Shown here one piece after another: positions 42,483 through 55,800 of a DNA stretch of 64,000 nucleotides. The translations under genes were made by a program, and so were the position numbers. The stretch spans positions 79,529,459 through 79,593,458 of the forward strand of contig OX439035.1 in the NCBI GenBank assembly GCA_949317995.1, read 5' to 3'. Positions within the stretch are counted from its first letter, which is position 1; every line of letters begins with the position of its first letter. The DNA comes from Acholoe squamosa. Taxonomy: Eukaryota > Annelida > Polychaeta > Phyllodocida > Polynoidae. The notes beneath the pieces were generated by a model. The model worked only from the letters and a program-made list of their open reading frames with translations. It had not been told where the DNA came from and did not search any database.

Positions 42483-43374
42483 TACCGTAATCTCCCGCGT
42501 AGAAGGCGCGTCTTCTAAGCCAAACAAAATGCTGCTGGGTCTTATACGCGGGAGGTAAATTGCCTTGAGTTTGGGGTGCGCCTTATATGCGTGTTTTTCC
42601 AACATCTCATTTGGGAAAATGCGCCGATGACAGCTTGAACTCATAGCGCCAGCACCGCGGCAGACCGGGAGGTGTCGACGCGCTCGCCGGGGATAAGGCC
42701 CACCATGCGCCGATGACAGCTTGAACTCATATAGCCAGCAATTCGGCAGCCTGGTCGGTGTAGATTTGCTCGGTGGGTTTGACGCCGACCGTCACACCGT
42801 GTGCCGATGACAGCTTGAACTCATATAGCCAGCCGCGCGGCAGACCGGGAGGTGTCGACGGGCGCTCGGCGGGTTTGACGCCGACCGTGTGCCGATGACA
42901 GCTTGAACTCATAGCGCCAGCAGCGCGGCAGCCCGGTCGCTGTAGATTTGCTCAGCGGGTTTGACGCCGACCGTCACACCGTGTGCCGATGACAGCTTGA
43001 ACTCATATAGCCAGCACCGCGGCAGACCGGTCGCTGTAGATTTGCTTGGCGGGTTTGACGCCGACCTTGTGCGGATGACAGCTTAAACTCATAGCGCCAG
43101 CAGCGCGGCAGCCCGGTCGCTGTAGATTTGCTCGCCGTTTTTTTACGCCGACCGTGTGCCGATGACAGCTTGAACTCATATAGGGGGGTGGGGAGGGGGG
43201 GGCGCCTTCTACGCGAAACAGCCCCCCTGTGAGTTGGGGGGGGGCGCCTTATACGCGGGTTTTTCTGGAAATCAATCCAGAAGAGGTACATGCGCCTTCT
43301 ACGTGAAAAGGCCTTCTCTGAGTTGGGAGGCGCCTTCTACGCGAGCTGCGCCTTCTACGCGGGAGATTACGGTA
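42483..43374. mobile_element. Large CCGTAATCTCCCGCG-family element carrying a minisatellite
   Basis: TACCGTAATCTCCCGCGTAGAAGGCGCG at the left and TACGCGGGAGATTACGGTA at the right bracket 0.9 kb, three to four times the size of its relatives. The extra length is a tandem array (42615-43185). Ends are TA-flanked like the others. Confidence 0.75.
42615..43185. repeat. Minisatellite, seven copies of an 86-94-bp GC-rich unit
   Basis: The anchor GATGACAGCTTGAACTCAT occurs at 42626, 42712, 42806, 42894, 42988, 43074 (one base changed) and 43161; spacings are 86, 94, 88, 94, 86, 87. Units contain AGCGCGGCAG(C/A)CCGG, CTGTAGATTTGCTCGGCGGGTTTGACGCCGACCGT; long units have an extra CACACCGTG. Confidence 0.85.
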
Positions 43375-43809
43375 CGGCATTCCTCAAGTTAACATATATA
43401 CTTTCACGTTTGAAATTATTTATAAAGCTAAATATGAATGTATGGCAGTCTAAGGCTAGTTGGGTATCTATGACGGCTTAATAGTTCGATATTGAAGAAG
43501 ATTACCAGCTGAGGTATTATTCATTGATATCTTATAGTTAATCTGGTGCTATCCTACTAGGCTAAAAAAACGTCATGGGACCAGGAGATTAATCTCACGA
43601 TAGTGATATTATTTTGCAGTACTTTTTACCGACATAGGCTAAATAATTCTGCGGCATGCCTATAGCTTTGAACATGTATACACGGGCAGCACAAAATGCT
43701 AATTTAGCACCACTTTCATTTTAAGTGGGAGAGGGGTAAGGGGAACTCAATATTGCATCCTGTTGAACTCAGGAGGGTAATTCCGCACAAGACCCCATAT
43801 TCATAATGT

Positions 43810-46800
43810 TTAGGTTGTGTGTATAGTGTTGAGGACACACTTTGGACATTCCACAGCCATGGCCCCCTTATGGGCATATTGCGAACTGAGCAAAGCTGCT
43901 GACTGTGGCATGTCCATCTTAGCCAGATGCAATTCCAGCTGTGGAACAGCCTCCACCAGGAGGGTCCTCCTGGACATATGGTGACCACAGGTGAACAATA
44001 CAGCCGTCTGCATGGGATTCTCTCCACCTCCGGTCGTCTCCTTTGTCGCTGATGGTGTGTCTATACCGGCAGTTAATGTTTCCAATTGGTGAGCGCTTAG
44101 TGTAATAGATGACTGAGCCTCTGTAGCCTCTTTGTGTACATTGTGCAAAATTTCCTCCCACAGCTTATCTGGGGAGATCATTCGGTGCCGGGGCAGTAGT
44201 CCAAGTGTCTCCGGTGAGAGGGCACAGAGACTAGATATGTCTAAGCCAGGGATCTTTTCCTCTCTGAGAAGGGTTATCACTGTTTGAGTTACATGTAGAC
44301 AGAAGGTTACACCAAGACCTGCCAGTATCTGAGACTGGAGCGATAATGATGCTGCATTGGATGTGTCTTTTGTCAAATCATCATCAATCAGGGAATTGGT
44401 CCTAGGTAATGAATAAAGAAATCATACGCAAATTACATCTTTTACACAGTCGAGTTGTTGAATGATTAAACATGACGCTAATGAAAACATTCATCACTAT
44501 TTGCCCCCTTTTCAATGTTAACATCAGTTGGAACTTACATTGCTAGCTTTCTTCACTTTATTGTGCATACCCTATACAGTGAGTGAGTGAGTAATAGACT
44601 TTTAACGCCATTTCGACAGCTAAGGTCAAGAGAATAACATTACTACATTTTCACAGAGGAATGTGCCAGTGCCCGCGCATATGTGCACCACACACATCCT
44701 GAGGGGATAGCAAAGAGAAGATATAGACCCTTTTAAGTGGGCTAGGGTGAGTGAGTGAGTGAGTGAGTAATAGATGTTTAACGCCATTTCGACAGCTAAG
44801 GTCATATTCATGGCGAGAACTACATTACACAGTTTCACAAAGGAATGTGTCAGTGCCCACGCATATGTGCACCACACACATCCTGAGGGGATAGGAAAGA
44901 GGAGAAATAGACCCTTTTAAGTGGGCTAGGGAAGCCCAGTGGTAACACGTAGTTAGTATGTTAAATATCCTGAGGCATGGGCACGACTGCCGATTAATTG
45001 GATCGGGACGGTCCAATTGCTCGTCTAGCTGAAGTAGGAGCCAAAGCTGCTGTGTTGCCAGCCAGAGCAAAACTAGGCCCCGTCGCTCTGGGGGCTCAGA
45101 CAGCCCGCCCTATACAGTGAGTCAGATATTTTATGGGTGGACTGGGAGGGCTTACCTTGTCATCAGCAGAAAGAATGGCCATGCCACTAGTTGAATGTGC
45201 TTGTTCAGGAGGTTCGTGAACAAGGACACCTCAAGGTTCTCAGTCACCCAAGCTTCGCCAAGCTGTTCAGTCAAGAATCAAGAAAACTAGTATAAGAATA
45301 TCTACATTTTTGCCCGTGTTACAATCGTTTATAAATGCATATTTGTAGCGTATTGGAGACATTTATTAGAATTGATATCAAACATATATGTAATTAATAA
45401 TTAGGAATATCCTACTTACCTGACAGAGAATGTCCTGTATGGTTTGAACGTTCACTTTGTGGTTGTCGATGGATATCTGTCCAAGTTGTCTGAAATCAGA
45501 ACGTTTAATTTTTTAAAGAATGCTCACCAATATTTTTGAAGCAATCAATCTGCAAAGGTTTTTGAAGTAATAAATCTGTTATAAAAATACATCCCTAGGA
45601 TTTATCTATAATTCATTCTTGTTTTTCACTGAATACGCACCTGAGGTAATATTCTGCGATCAAGACCAACTGGGTTTTCCTATTTGACCCACCATCTGTC
45701 TTTGTCTCACTCTCTGCCCTGTCTATTAGAGCTGAGAGATGACAGTGGAGGGCTAGAGATAGAGTCCCCTGGCGGAGAGCTAGAGAACCAGCTGTCACCC
45801 ACAGCTTAAGGGCTAGACACTGCTGCAGCCAGGCGCCGAGGTCACACAGATCAGGCACATACTGGGTAAAGGAAAATACAGAATGCAATACACAGCTGAT
45901 GTGTAAGGTACAACTAAAAATAGCAATCATTTCTTGTTCAGTTGCATGCATTCATAAACCCAGATAGGTATGTTTCTAATTTGTATCATTACATATGGCT
46001 GCCTGTGGTGTACCTGGTAACAAGTGGTGTAATATGTTTGGTTTTGCTCTAAGGTCCAGTCATTACCTTCGATTTATTAACACGTGAAGATTCTGATAGA
46101 CTTGTTGCTTGTAAAACCTTGTGTAGGATGACGAACACAAGCTTACCTGAAGAAGGGTAAACAAACTATCACAGGTGTATGGAGAGAGTTTGGGTAGAGC
46201 GACATGCCACTGGCCTGTGCCGACAATACTTGCTACCAGTGGCAGGGGGCGACGCGGTCCAGGTGAGGTGATCTTGTTAATACTGGGTACTTTTGTCGGC
46301 CAAACCGCAGCAAAGATTCCCATTGACACATAAATGCCCTGACCTCCAGGTGTGCTGGACCCCTGAGACATGACTACTGCCAACTAAAAATAGGAGTGAG
46401 ACTTGGCTATATTATCAATAACGAGTAAAGCCTAAACCGTCTTTGATTCCAGTAATATTTTACAATACCAAGCTCTTGGATATATACACTATTTTGATAT
46501 GGTTAGGTTATAGTATATCTATACAGTTATAATTGGTACTTTTTTGTTGTTGCTTATCTGACTTGCCTCCACGCTGGTGCTCTATAATTCTTTTATACCT
46601 TTTTACTTTCTTTACCTTCTCCTACCCCACACTTATGCCCAGTCAGCCACCTTTTCACCACTTACCTGACCAAGATCATTGCGTCCCCAGGACCAGACCT
46701 GTCGCTCGGTATCCATGGCAACCATATGATCAGCACCACACGCTACAGCAGCCATCTTCCTGTCATTGATGCGGTTTACCATCACCGGAGCTTTCTGGTT

Positions 46801-49800
46801 GAAATAAAGAGAATTTACCACAAGATAGTTTTATGTTTGCTAGCTATTGTATAAATCAAGTCTGAGTCATCTATTTGGTTTAACTACTGCTGATTTATGC
46901 TGTACTAAGGCAAGCAAGCAGTATGAAATGAAGCAATATGAAGCAATTACAATGTACTGGTATATGCAGTGAAGTACCGGTACCTTTATAAATAACCTTT
47001 ACTTACCTGGTCAGTGCGGTTACCAATGCCAAGTTGACCATCGTGGTTACGGCCCCAGGTGAAAACCTCCCCATCCTCAGTTACTAAGGCACTGAAGTTA
47101 CTGCCACATGCAACCTGTAATAAATATGCAAGCTCTTTCATGTTAAAAGTAATATTTCCTGTATTCATAAAAACTGAAACCGAAAGTTGATAGTGCCATT
47201 CTTCTCTCAGGTGCTCAGTCCTAAGATCAAATCGTTGTACCAGTAACTGCCAGTGTAATCAGATACTTGATTATTACCAACCTGAATGATTTTGGCTACA
47301 ACATTGTAGGTATTGACAGGTGTGGGTTTGAGGTAGTGTTGATGGGGCATAAGGTTGGCCGGCGAGGCAGATAGTCGTTGGCGCGCCTGGCGCTGATCCC
47401 TCACCATATCACACAGACTGTTGGGACTGGCACCCCACTGGTACAGCTCACCCTCTGCAGATACAGCAACCTGTAGATTCGGATATGTAAATAATAACCA
47501 GTCTGCTTTAGACCATTTGGTTTTAAAATCGCGTGAGACGACAGCATTTGGTGTGAAATAACTCAATTTTATCTGTATAAATTACATCTATGGGTACTGT
47601 ACATAAAAATAGAAAATACCGAATGCATTAGTTCTTAGATGTAGATCACGCCTCTCCCTCCTTTAAGGTAGTCTTATTCTTCACTTTGATATCGAGAGTA
47701 TTCCCATTCCGTTCTGTATACAGAAAGTGGGAGTGGTCCGCTACTAAAAGCATAAATAACTTACACAATGAAAATCCTTGGTTGTGATGGAGATGACACA
47801 ATCTGGCAATGTGTCAACATGTCTCAGAGTTGAGTGCTTGCGCGTCGTCCCAAGGCCAAGCTGACCGAAGACCCCGCAACCAGTAGCATAGACCAAGCCC
47901 TTCTGTAAAATGTTAGAAGCTTAGTTTATAGTCTAACAGTTTTCTTTATTATTTCTCCTTTTCATTTATAACACAGATTCCTGTAGACTGTAGTTCTTTG
48001 AAACATGGATTTTATTAGGTCTGTCTTACGGGGCCCTTAGAAGTGAGGAGGATGGTGTTAAAACCTCCACACCTCAACACTTATAAGGCCTTTTGCAAGG
48101 ATTGTCATATCTACATCTATAATGATCATCATGATTAACGTGAAATTATTATGTTTTAAGCATTTGGAAAGAACACAACTAAGTTGTAATAGATTCAAGA
48201 CAGCATACCGGCTCTGTAAGGATGAGTGTATGTGCATATCCAGCAGCAATATCGCAGACCTTTGCATCACCTGGGACAGCTACCACCTTTGGTAGGTGGA
48301 TGTCCTTTACATTCCCCTGACCTAGCTGGCCATGAATTCCCCATCCCCATGTGCGTACGCTGTAGAGGATGAAGTTATTAATGGTAGTTATTGGAGAACC
48401 AGTTACTGGTATATCCTTTAAGTTCTTTTAACTATGTAACCAATGAAATCTATTCTTTTCTTATATGTTAGTGATGTATATCTTATGTCTTCAAGGCAAT
48501 TAACTTACTGCCTCCCTTTCTTCATCACCAATGGCTTTATAAAGGTCCAGAACACATGTTAGCACTTATCATTAGAAGCGTGTACTTTTAACATTAAGAA
48601 AGGGGAGAATATATAAATGCCCACATGTGAGTGAGTGAGTGAGTGAGTGAGTGAGTGAGTGAGTGAGTGAGTGAGTGAGTAATAGATGTTTAACGCCATT
48701 TCGACAGCTAAGGTCATATTCATGGTGAGAACGACATTACACAATTTCACAGGGGAATGTGTCAGTGCCCGCACATATGTGCACCACACACATCCTGAGG
48801 GGATAGGAAAGGTGAGAAGTAGACCCTTTTAAGTGGGCTAGGGAAGCCCAAAATGCCCACATGTAAACATATGCATAATATATTTATTAGGTTATTAAAT
48901 TTATACAAATGTAGTGTCTTTTTTCGAAATTACATTATACTGGTAGTCAGGTTTTCTTCTCACCACTATTCAGAATTCACATGAATGAGGATTATGATTA
49001 CCTGCAGTCTTCCATGAGGGAGACAGTGTGATAGTGTCCACACACAATGTCCACACAATGCATGTCACTCAGCTTCTCCACACGCTGGGGTATTCGTGTG
49101 GGTACATCATACACTCGTCCGACACCAAGCTGGCCATAGCGACAGTCACCCCATCCATATACCTATCAATGCCAAGATCTCACCATGAGTATATGAAAGG
49201 ATATCCAAAGGCAGTTGATAATTATGTTAATATGGAAAACTTCTAGTCATTTTCAGTCATAACAACACCCAGATTTGAGAGAGTATTATTCCCACGCGGC
49301 ATTACCGGCATATAACTACACTGCCATAAATTCTAAGCCCAGGTGAAGATTTTAGGGAAGCTTGTGGGTCCTACAAAGGATGCAACTTGTTACTTATACA
49401 CAATAGTTTAAGGAGATTGGAGAGCATTATATTTACCCCATCATCAGTGATCACCATGGAATGGTGTGCCCCACAAGACACTGACATCACCCGTAGTGTC
49501 TGGAAAGCAGCTGGAGTGAATGGTCGCCACATATCAGTCTTCTCTCCCTCATGCTGTTGTGGTCTGAATTATATCAAACGAACAAAAATTGCCTTTATCA
49601 CATAAACAAAAGAGCCTTAATGTAGAATAAGCATGTGTTAGTAGACTTTCTTAAAGGGTCGAGATGAACTAAGAAAGTTCTTACCTGCCCTGTGTGGAGC
49701 AGTCCCCCCACAAGTAGAGCTGCTCGTCCTGAACCAGTGCCGAGTGCTGATGTCCAGCAGAGAGCAGGTTCCGGCGTACTGGCAGGCGGTACTGCACATC

Positions 49801-52800
49801 TCCCTTTGTAGACTCCTCCTGAACAGTTATCATCATCATACTGTTAATTATGGTAGGAGTTAAATTACACCTAACAAGACTTTACTGACAGATATTATAC
49901 AAGGAAATTAGATTCTAGACCAAGAGTAAACATATAGAAAGTTGCTCCCACCTGAGGGTACAATGGAGTGAAAGCTTCCTGGGTGAAACTAAGTGACATA
50001 TCTCGGTGTTGTCTTCCATTCAGGAGAATGACACATCTCACGAAGAAACCGACCAGCTTTAGCTGACCTTCTAGGGGATCCTGTAAATGGATCATCCCTT
50101 CCAGTTTAAATATCACATGAGAATGGGGCAGCAATTGCAACAGCACAAGTTATTTATCTGGAACACTTTTGAAAGTCTTGACTGGCCAGATTAAATTTCA
50201 ATAAAGATTTCCTTTACCTGATCATCATCTACCTCAGACTGCCCGCTATCACATGACGTTGTCCATGGATGTTGATTGTGCTGGTCATGGCTACAGACGG
50301 AAAGAACACCAGACATCATTATCATATTAATACAAAGAGAAGATCAAAACTAAAGACACGTATTTGATATTGATTAAAATAAAAAAAAAAGCGGAAAGAG
50401 ATAAAGGAATTTACCTTCTTGCATTCTCTAACTGTTTGGAAAATGGTATCAATTTCCTATATGAAGGGAGGGAAATGTCGAATAGTTGAGTGACTTTTCG
50501 CAATGTGGCCTTATCAAGGTCTGCTAAAATGGTCTGGAAGTGTGCCACAAAGTCGACTACGAAGGAAGGTTGGTCATCTAGCATTCGGACAAGATCGGCA
50601 GGCCGAAGGTATTGCAGCAAGGCACCTGTAAATAAAAAGAGTACTCTAATATTGACAACCTTCTTCAAGGTGGTCAAAAAAGATGTACCGTAAAAACCTT
50701 TTGCCAACGTTGGGAGTGCACCGTACACACAGGGGCGTCCTTATACACAAGGGCCTTACTAGCACTTATCAAATCTTTGTGTCCACTTAAAATGCATAAT
50801 ACCCATACTCGATGTGACACTATGGGAACTATGAATTGATCACCCGTTGGCAATTATCCTTAAAACTCTGCTTATAAACCGCGGCTTTTAGATCATCTCA
50901 GAGGCAGGGCTTTTGACAGGATTTTTTGCAATGCGCCAATTGCACACTTTTTAGCAAATACAATGCGCCATTCTGTAAATGAATGGCCATTCTAGCCATT
51001 TAAATGCGACATTTAAGCATTAAATGCGTGTATTACGCACTGCGCAGCCCTGTCAAAAGCCCTGCAGAGGTAAAATGTGACTAAGTGTATTGTCCCAAAG
51101 TTGGGGCGCCGCGTATAGGTGGGGTTTTCACACTAAAGAATAGTACTAAAACAACCAATTGGAAGCCCCAGGTGCAAAGTTGGGGGTTTGGCTCATTCGT
51201 GGGTGCGGCATATTTACAAGGTTTTATGGTTTGATCAGTCCTTGATAATGTGATATTCAATTCTCGGAACGAGTAGGTAGCAGCAATTGATTCCTAAATG
51301 AAAGGTTTTCGCACTTACTATGTCGTATTTGACCAAGTTTGCCAAATGGCACTTGATGTAATCCCTCCTCTAACAATGTTCCGCTGCTTCCTCCAATGTT
51401 AACGAGGCGTTCTAGAACCTCAAACAGGCACTGACGACCCTGCCAAAAGAGGATAAGATTCCAGGTATAGTTTTATACATGCGTATCATATTAGAGGACA
51501 ATGCTAAGTACCGGTACTTCAAAGATATCTAAACGTACCTTTCCCATATCTAAGGCAAGCTCGTAGAATCCATTGTCCACTAAGGCATCTATGGCTTCTC
51601 GGGAAGAGTACTGCATGTTGGTCTTCAGGAATTCCCTGGAAGAGTAAAATATGGACGCATTTTACCTTTCCCTTATAGGTGAGCAGACTGTCTCAGAGTT
51701 CGTTGAATTTACACTGTACTTCTTGAATACCGGGCTAGTTCACATACCCAATGGATTACTTCTCAAGGGCACCGGATTCAGAATCATATTTACCTGAGGT
51801 CGTATGTGAGTTCATTAGTTCTACTTTTGTCTTCAAGTAGCTGTTGGACATAGGCCAGCACCATCATGTCGGAGAGGTGACCCACTTCGTCTGACTTCAG
51901 CTCGTGTTGCTTGCAGTCCAGCGTTTGTCTCAGGTATAGCACCACTTCAGACATACGCCCATACTGTGCAAAGGCTGCTACTCGTTGTAGGTGTGGACTC
52001 TGAATTTATACAGCAAAAATGATGTCAAATATTTTCATTTATATACATCTTTTCAAGATCAATAGTACACAAACAATGTTGATCTCCATTTTTAGATGGC
52101 AGAAGGTGAAACCCCATGTCACACAAGATATCTATATATCAGGCTTTTAACTTTAGGCTTTAATCTAATTATTTTCTCAAGTTCTAACCAGGGATCATAC
52201 TGACCTTGGCTAGTTGAAAGAAGCGTGAGGCCCGTGTATAGTCATGGCAGCTGAGTTGAATTTGAGCTGCAAGGTAGTAGAGACTGGACATTTCCAGGTT
52301 TAGTGCCCCTGCCACAGCCTCTGCAGCCGCCTGGTCTGACCGACTCACCGCCATCTCTACAAACAGCATCTCTGGTGATACCCTGTAAGAATGAAATACA
52401 TTTTAAGACTGAGTATTGTTCTCTAGCGAGTACAACACATATAATTTTTTTTTGTCCTGGCACCAGAATGACCTTTATGAAACAGGTTTAGATACCATCG
52501 GATAGAAATGATAGAAGAGGTGTATGTGAAATAGATTTTCTTGAGGAAATCTTACCTTGGACGACATTCATATACATTGTGTGTAGTCACCACGACACAG
52601 CCATCCAACACAGTGTGAGAACTGAGGTGGAACGTGGGGGTGCGGGCAGCATTTTGAGACCCACCAGAAAATGTTGCATCTATATTTGTAACTGCATGCT
52701 TCTTCCTCTCCTCCTCACGTTTCTCATGCCAGTAGAATGGGAACGATCGCTTGAAAAGTGCTAAGATGTGCTCACTGCCTTCAAGTTGAAATGTCTGGAC

Positions 52801-55800
52801 AACAGAATCGCTGTTGAAATCCTTTCAAATGCAAGAACATTTGGAAACATTAGGGTATCATTTTCACATTATGGAAAGTTATATAAACGAAATGTTTTAT
52901 ATGCCAAGAGGATTCTCTCCAGAACTATATCTCAGAAATACATTGCATCCAACTGAAAAGAGATTTACTACATGTACAACTAAACGCATAAATGAGAGGT
53001 CACACCTTCTGATCTGTAACTGGTAAGGCATGATCTAGCCGTGCCGCTACAAGCTCCAGACTCGAGCTCTCCTTTGTGGAGGAGAAGAAGAGAAGCCGTT
53101 CTGTGACCACTACCTCATCCACAAATTCAGGAATGACATAGGCACACAGAGGTGACCGTTCCAATGTAGTATTGTATATCTGAAAATTTAAAGGAATGTA
53201 TACACATCATTCTTTTAGTTAAAATCTGTAGCTAATTTGTAGGAGACCGAAAGGACACACAAGTGTATCGTCAATATCATACACACAAACAAATAGAATG
53301 CACATAAAAAAAAATGTCTAGTCGCGATTTTAGTAAACTTGGGTGTAACAAGTCCCTGACTTGAGTGCTGTTTTCCCCCAAAGGGCTACAATTCTAGGCA
53401 ATCCGTAAGGGAACTGGTAATATTTAGAGAAAAAATCAATACACCGGAGTACCGTAGTTTAGTTGTAAATCTATGATAGAATCCAAGTACAGGTATATAT
53501 TGGTTAATGTAAATCAAGTACATCTGCTGCCTGTAAGAGTAGACCAACTTACCTTGAGTTGCTTTGTGTGGAGATCACGAGCTGCCACCCTGGGTTTACC
53601 ATTAATTATGGCCGGAGACAAAAATGTGGAACTAGAAAACTGCTGTATGCGCCTCACCACAAATTCAGATGCGCGTGATTCTGAAAATAGTTTAATTTGA
53701 AATACAATGTAGTATTCCAACAAATGGTATTCGATCTGATCATTGTCAGACCATTCTACGATACCCACCCCAGCCCCTGTCGATTCACTACAATTATATC
53801 GTATTATCATCTCTGACTCTGTAGGAATATAATTTCAATGGCTTATCTCTTAAGTGCTGGTTCATCTGTCATCATTTTTCTATACTTTTGCAATATCATA
53901 AATTATCTCATTAATGAAAATTCGCTCGACCGTGGCGGATTTACAGGGGGGTGCTGGGGCACACGCACCCCCCTTTTTCCCAGTCCTTAAGAGTTTAATT
54001 ACATATTTTGGACCCCCCAAAATTTGCTCAAAAAAAGGGTGTGCGCCCCCTCCTTTTGAGCTGCGCCCTCTCCTTTGCCAAATCCAGGATCCGCCACTGA
54101 AAGGCAGTTGAATCAATTATTTAGACTTTGGAATCTCTTGGTTTAAGGGTTGGTTCCACTGCTTCAGTCGGGTCCATTTTCTGCTAATCCGACAATTCTT
54201 TTTAGAACTATACATTTGGTATATAAAAATCGGTCAGATTGCCAGATAAAACCATAGTGTTGTAGATTTTAATACAATAGTAGAGAATAGTCCTGTGAGA
54301 CATGGCGCGGCGACTTGTAATCTTGTGTCTAGTTTCAGTTGGTGAGACAGATAGGGCATACTATCATCTGGGCTTTTGGTAGTATATAGCACACATTCAA
54401 CCTGAACTACCCACTGCAGCTAAGTACTAATAGTCTGTAGACTGTCCATTCTGCATGCACCTCACTCAGCTGCCAGAGGGACCTGTCTTATTCAATGTTC
54501 AATGCCATAGTCAACAGGTGTGTCATTATGAGTGTACACTGTCTCAGATTGCCAGGAGCCTGCTCTGCCTGCCCCCCCCCCCCCCACACACACACCCAAC
54601 TGCCAATCACTTGTAATAGTCTGTACCTCGTCACGGGCCAGTGGTCAGCAAACCGGCCAGATCACTCCACCTCTCTGTAGAGGGGGAGCACAGTGTAAGT
54701 ACCTCGGTGTACATACATGTTTTCAGTGTTCCACAAAATCGTTTATATAATGAAAGGAGTAATCAAATTAATCTTTCATCACCAATAGTAGATACATATT
54801 CTGAGATAGCATTATTTCAATGTAAACTAAAAAATTTACACAGAAAAGAATGTAGCAGTTCCACAAGGTGGCCTTACACTTCAACCTCCTCTGATTTACA
54901 AAAATGCACATATGGCAACACACACTTTAGCACTGATTTCTCCATAGAGATCTTTGACAGTGAATACTTTGTTCAAATACAGAAAATATGATCCAATTGT
55001 ACCATAACCCACTGAGATAAAACCTGTACTACATATATATAGTAGTTTCAAAACGAACAATTCTAAAACAAAGGCTACCGGGATGCATTTCTGAATCTTA
55101 AAATGCTCTAATGCTAATCTGCCATAGGGCTCCAAATGATGAAATGTCTTATCTGCGAATAAAATCAAAAGTATGAGATATATTCTGAAAATTCCTTCAC
55201 TGATAAGTAAAGTACACACACTGTTGTTATTACATTAGAATAGTGAGCAGGAATAGTCCATAGCAGAGGAGCCACAAACAAAAATAGATTGCAAGGCCTC
55301 CCTATCCCTTACACCGTGGCGACTGTGAACCATACACTAGTCTACTCATCTCACGAGTAGTACTCACTAGTCGCCGCGCTAAAAATGGACGATCGACGCA
55401 GTGGAACCAACCCTTTTAAAGTCGTGGAACATATGACAGTAGTTGCAGATGTATCTGCTAAAACATTATCTAGAATATTTAATTCTTCTTGAAATAGCCT
55501 TTGTCTGAACCTTTATCGTTAGACGTTCATGCTCCCCCCCTCCGACTTCTGAACTATCTTCACACTATACTGATGATTTACCTGGGGCCTGGAGTATACT
55601 GACGGTGATTGTAGTAAACCCAGCGCTGTCTTCTGAACTATCGTTCACATCCTTTGTCTCTAGTAATATCTTCCACTGACTGTTACTCTTTGTCGTTATC
55701 TGTGAACAATCAAATTAGCAACAAAGGCCCTAAATTATAATTATAACAAAAAACTAGATATCAATCAAGTGTATAAACAACTAACAATAACTAAGTGTCC

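Noticed and set aside
42615-43185. CRISPR-like array
   Set aside because: Spacing is regular, but the spacers between anchors are themselves repeated and the host is an animal; it is a minisatellite.
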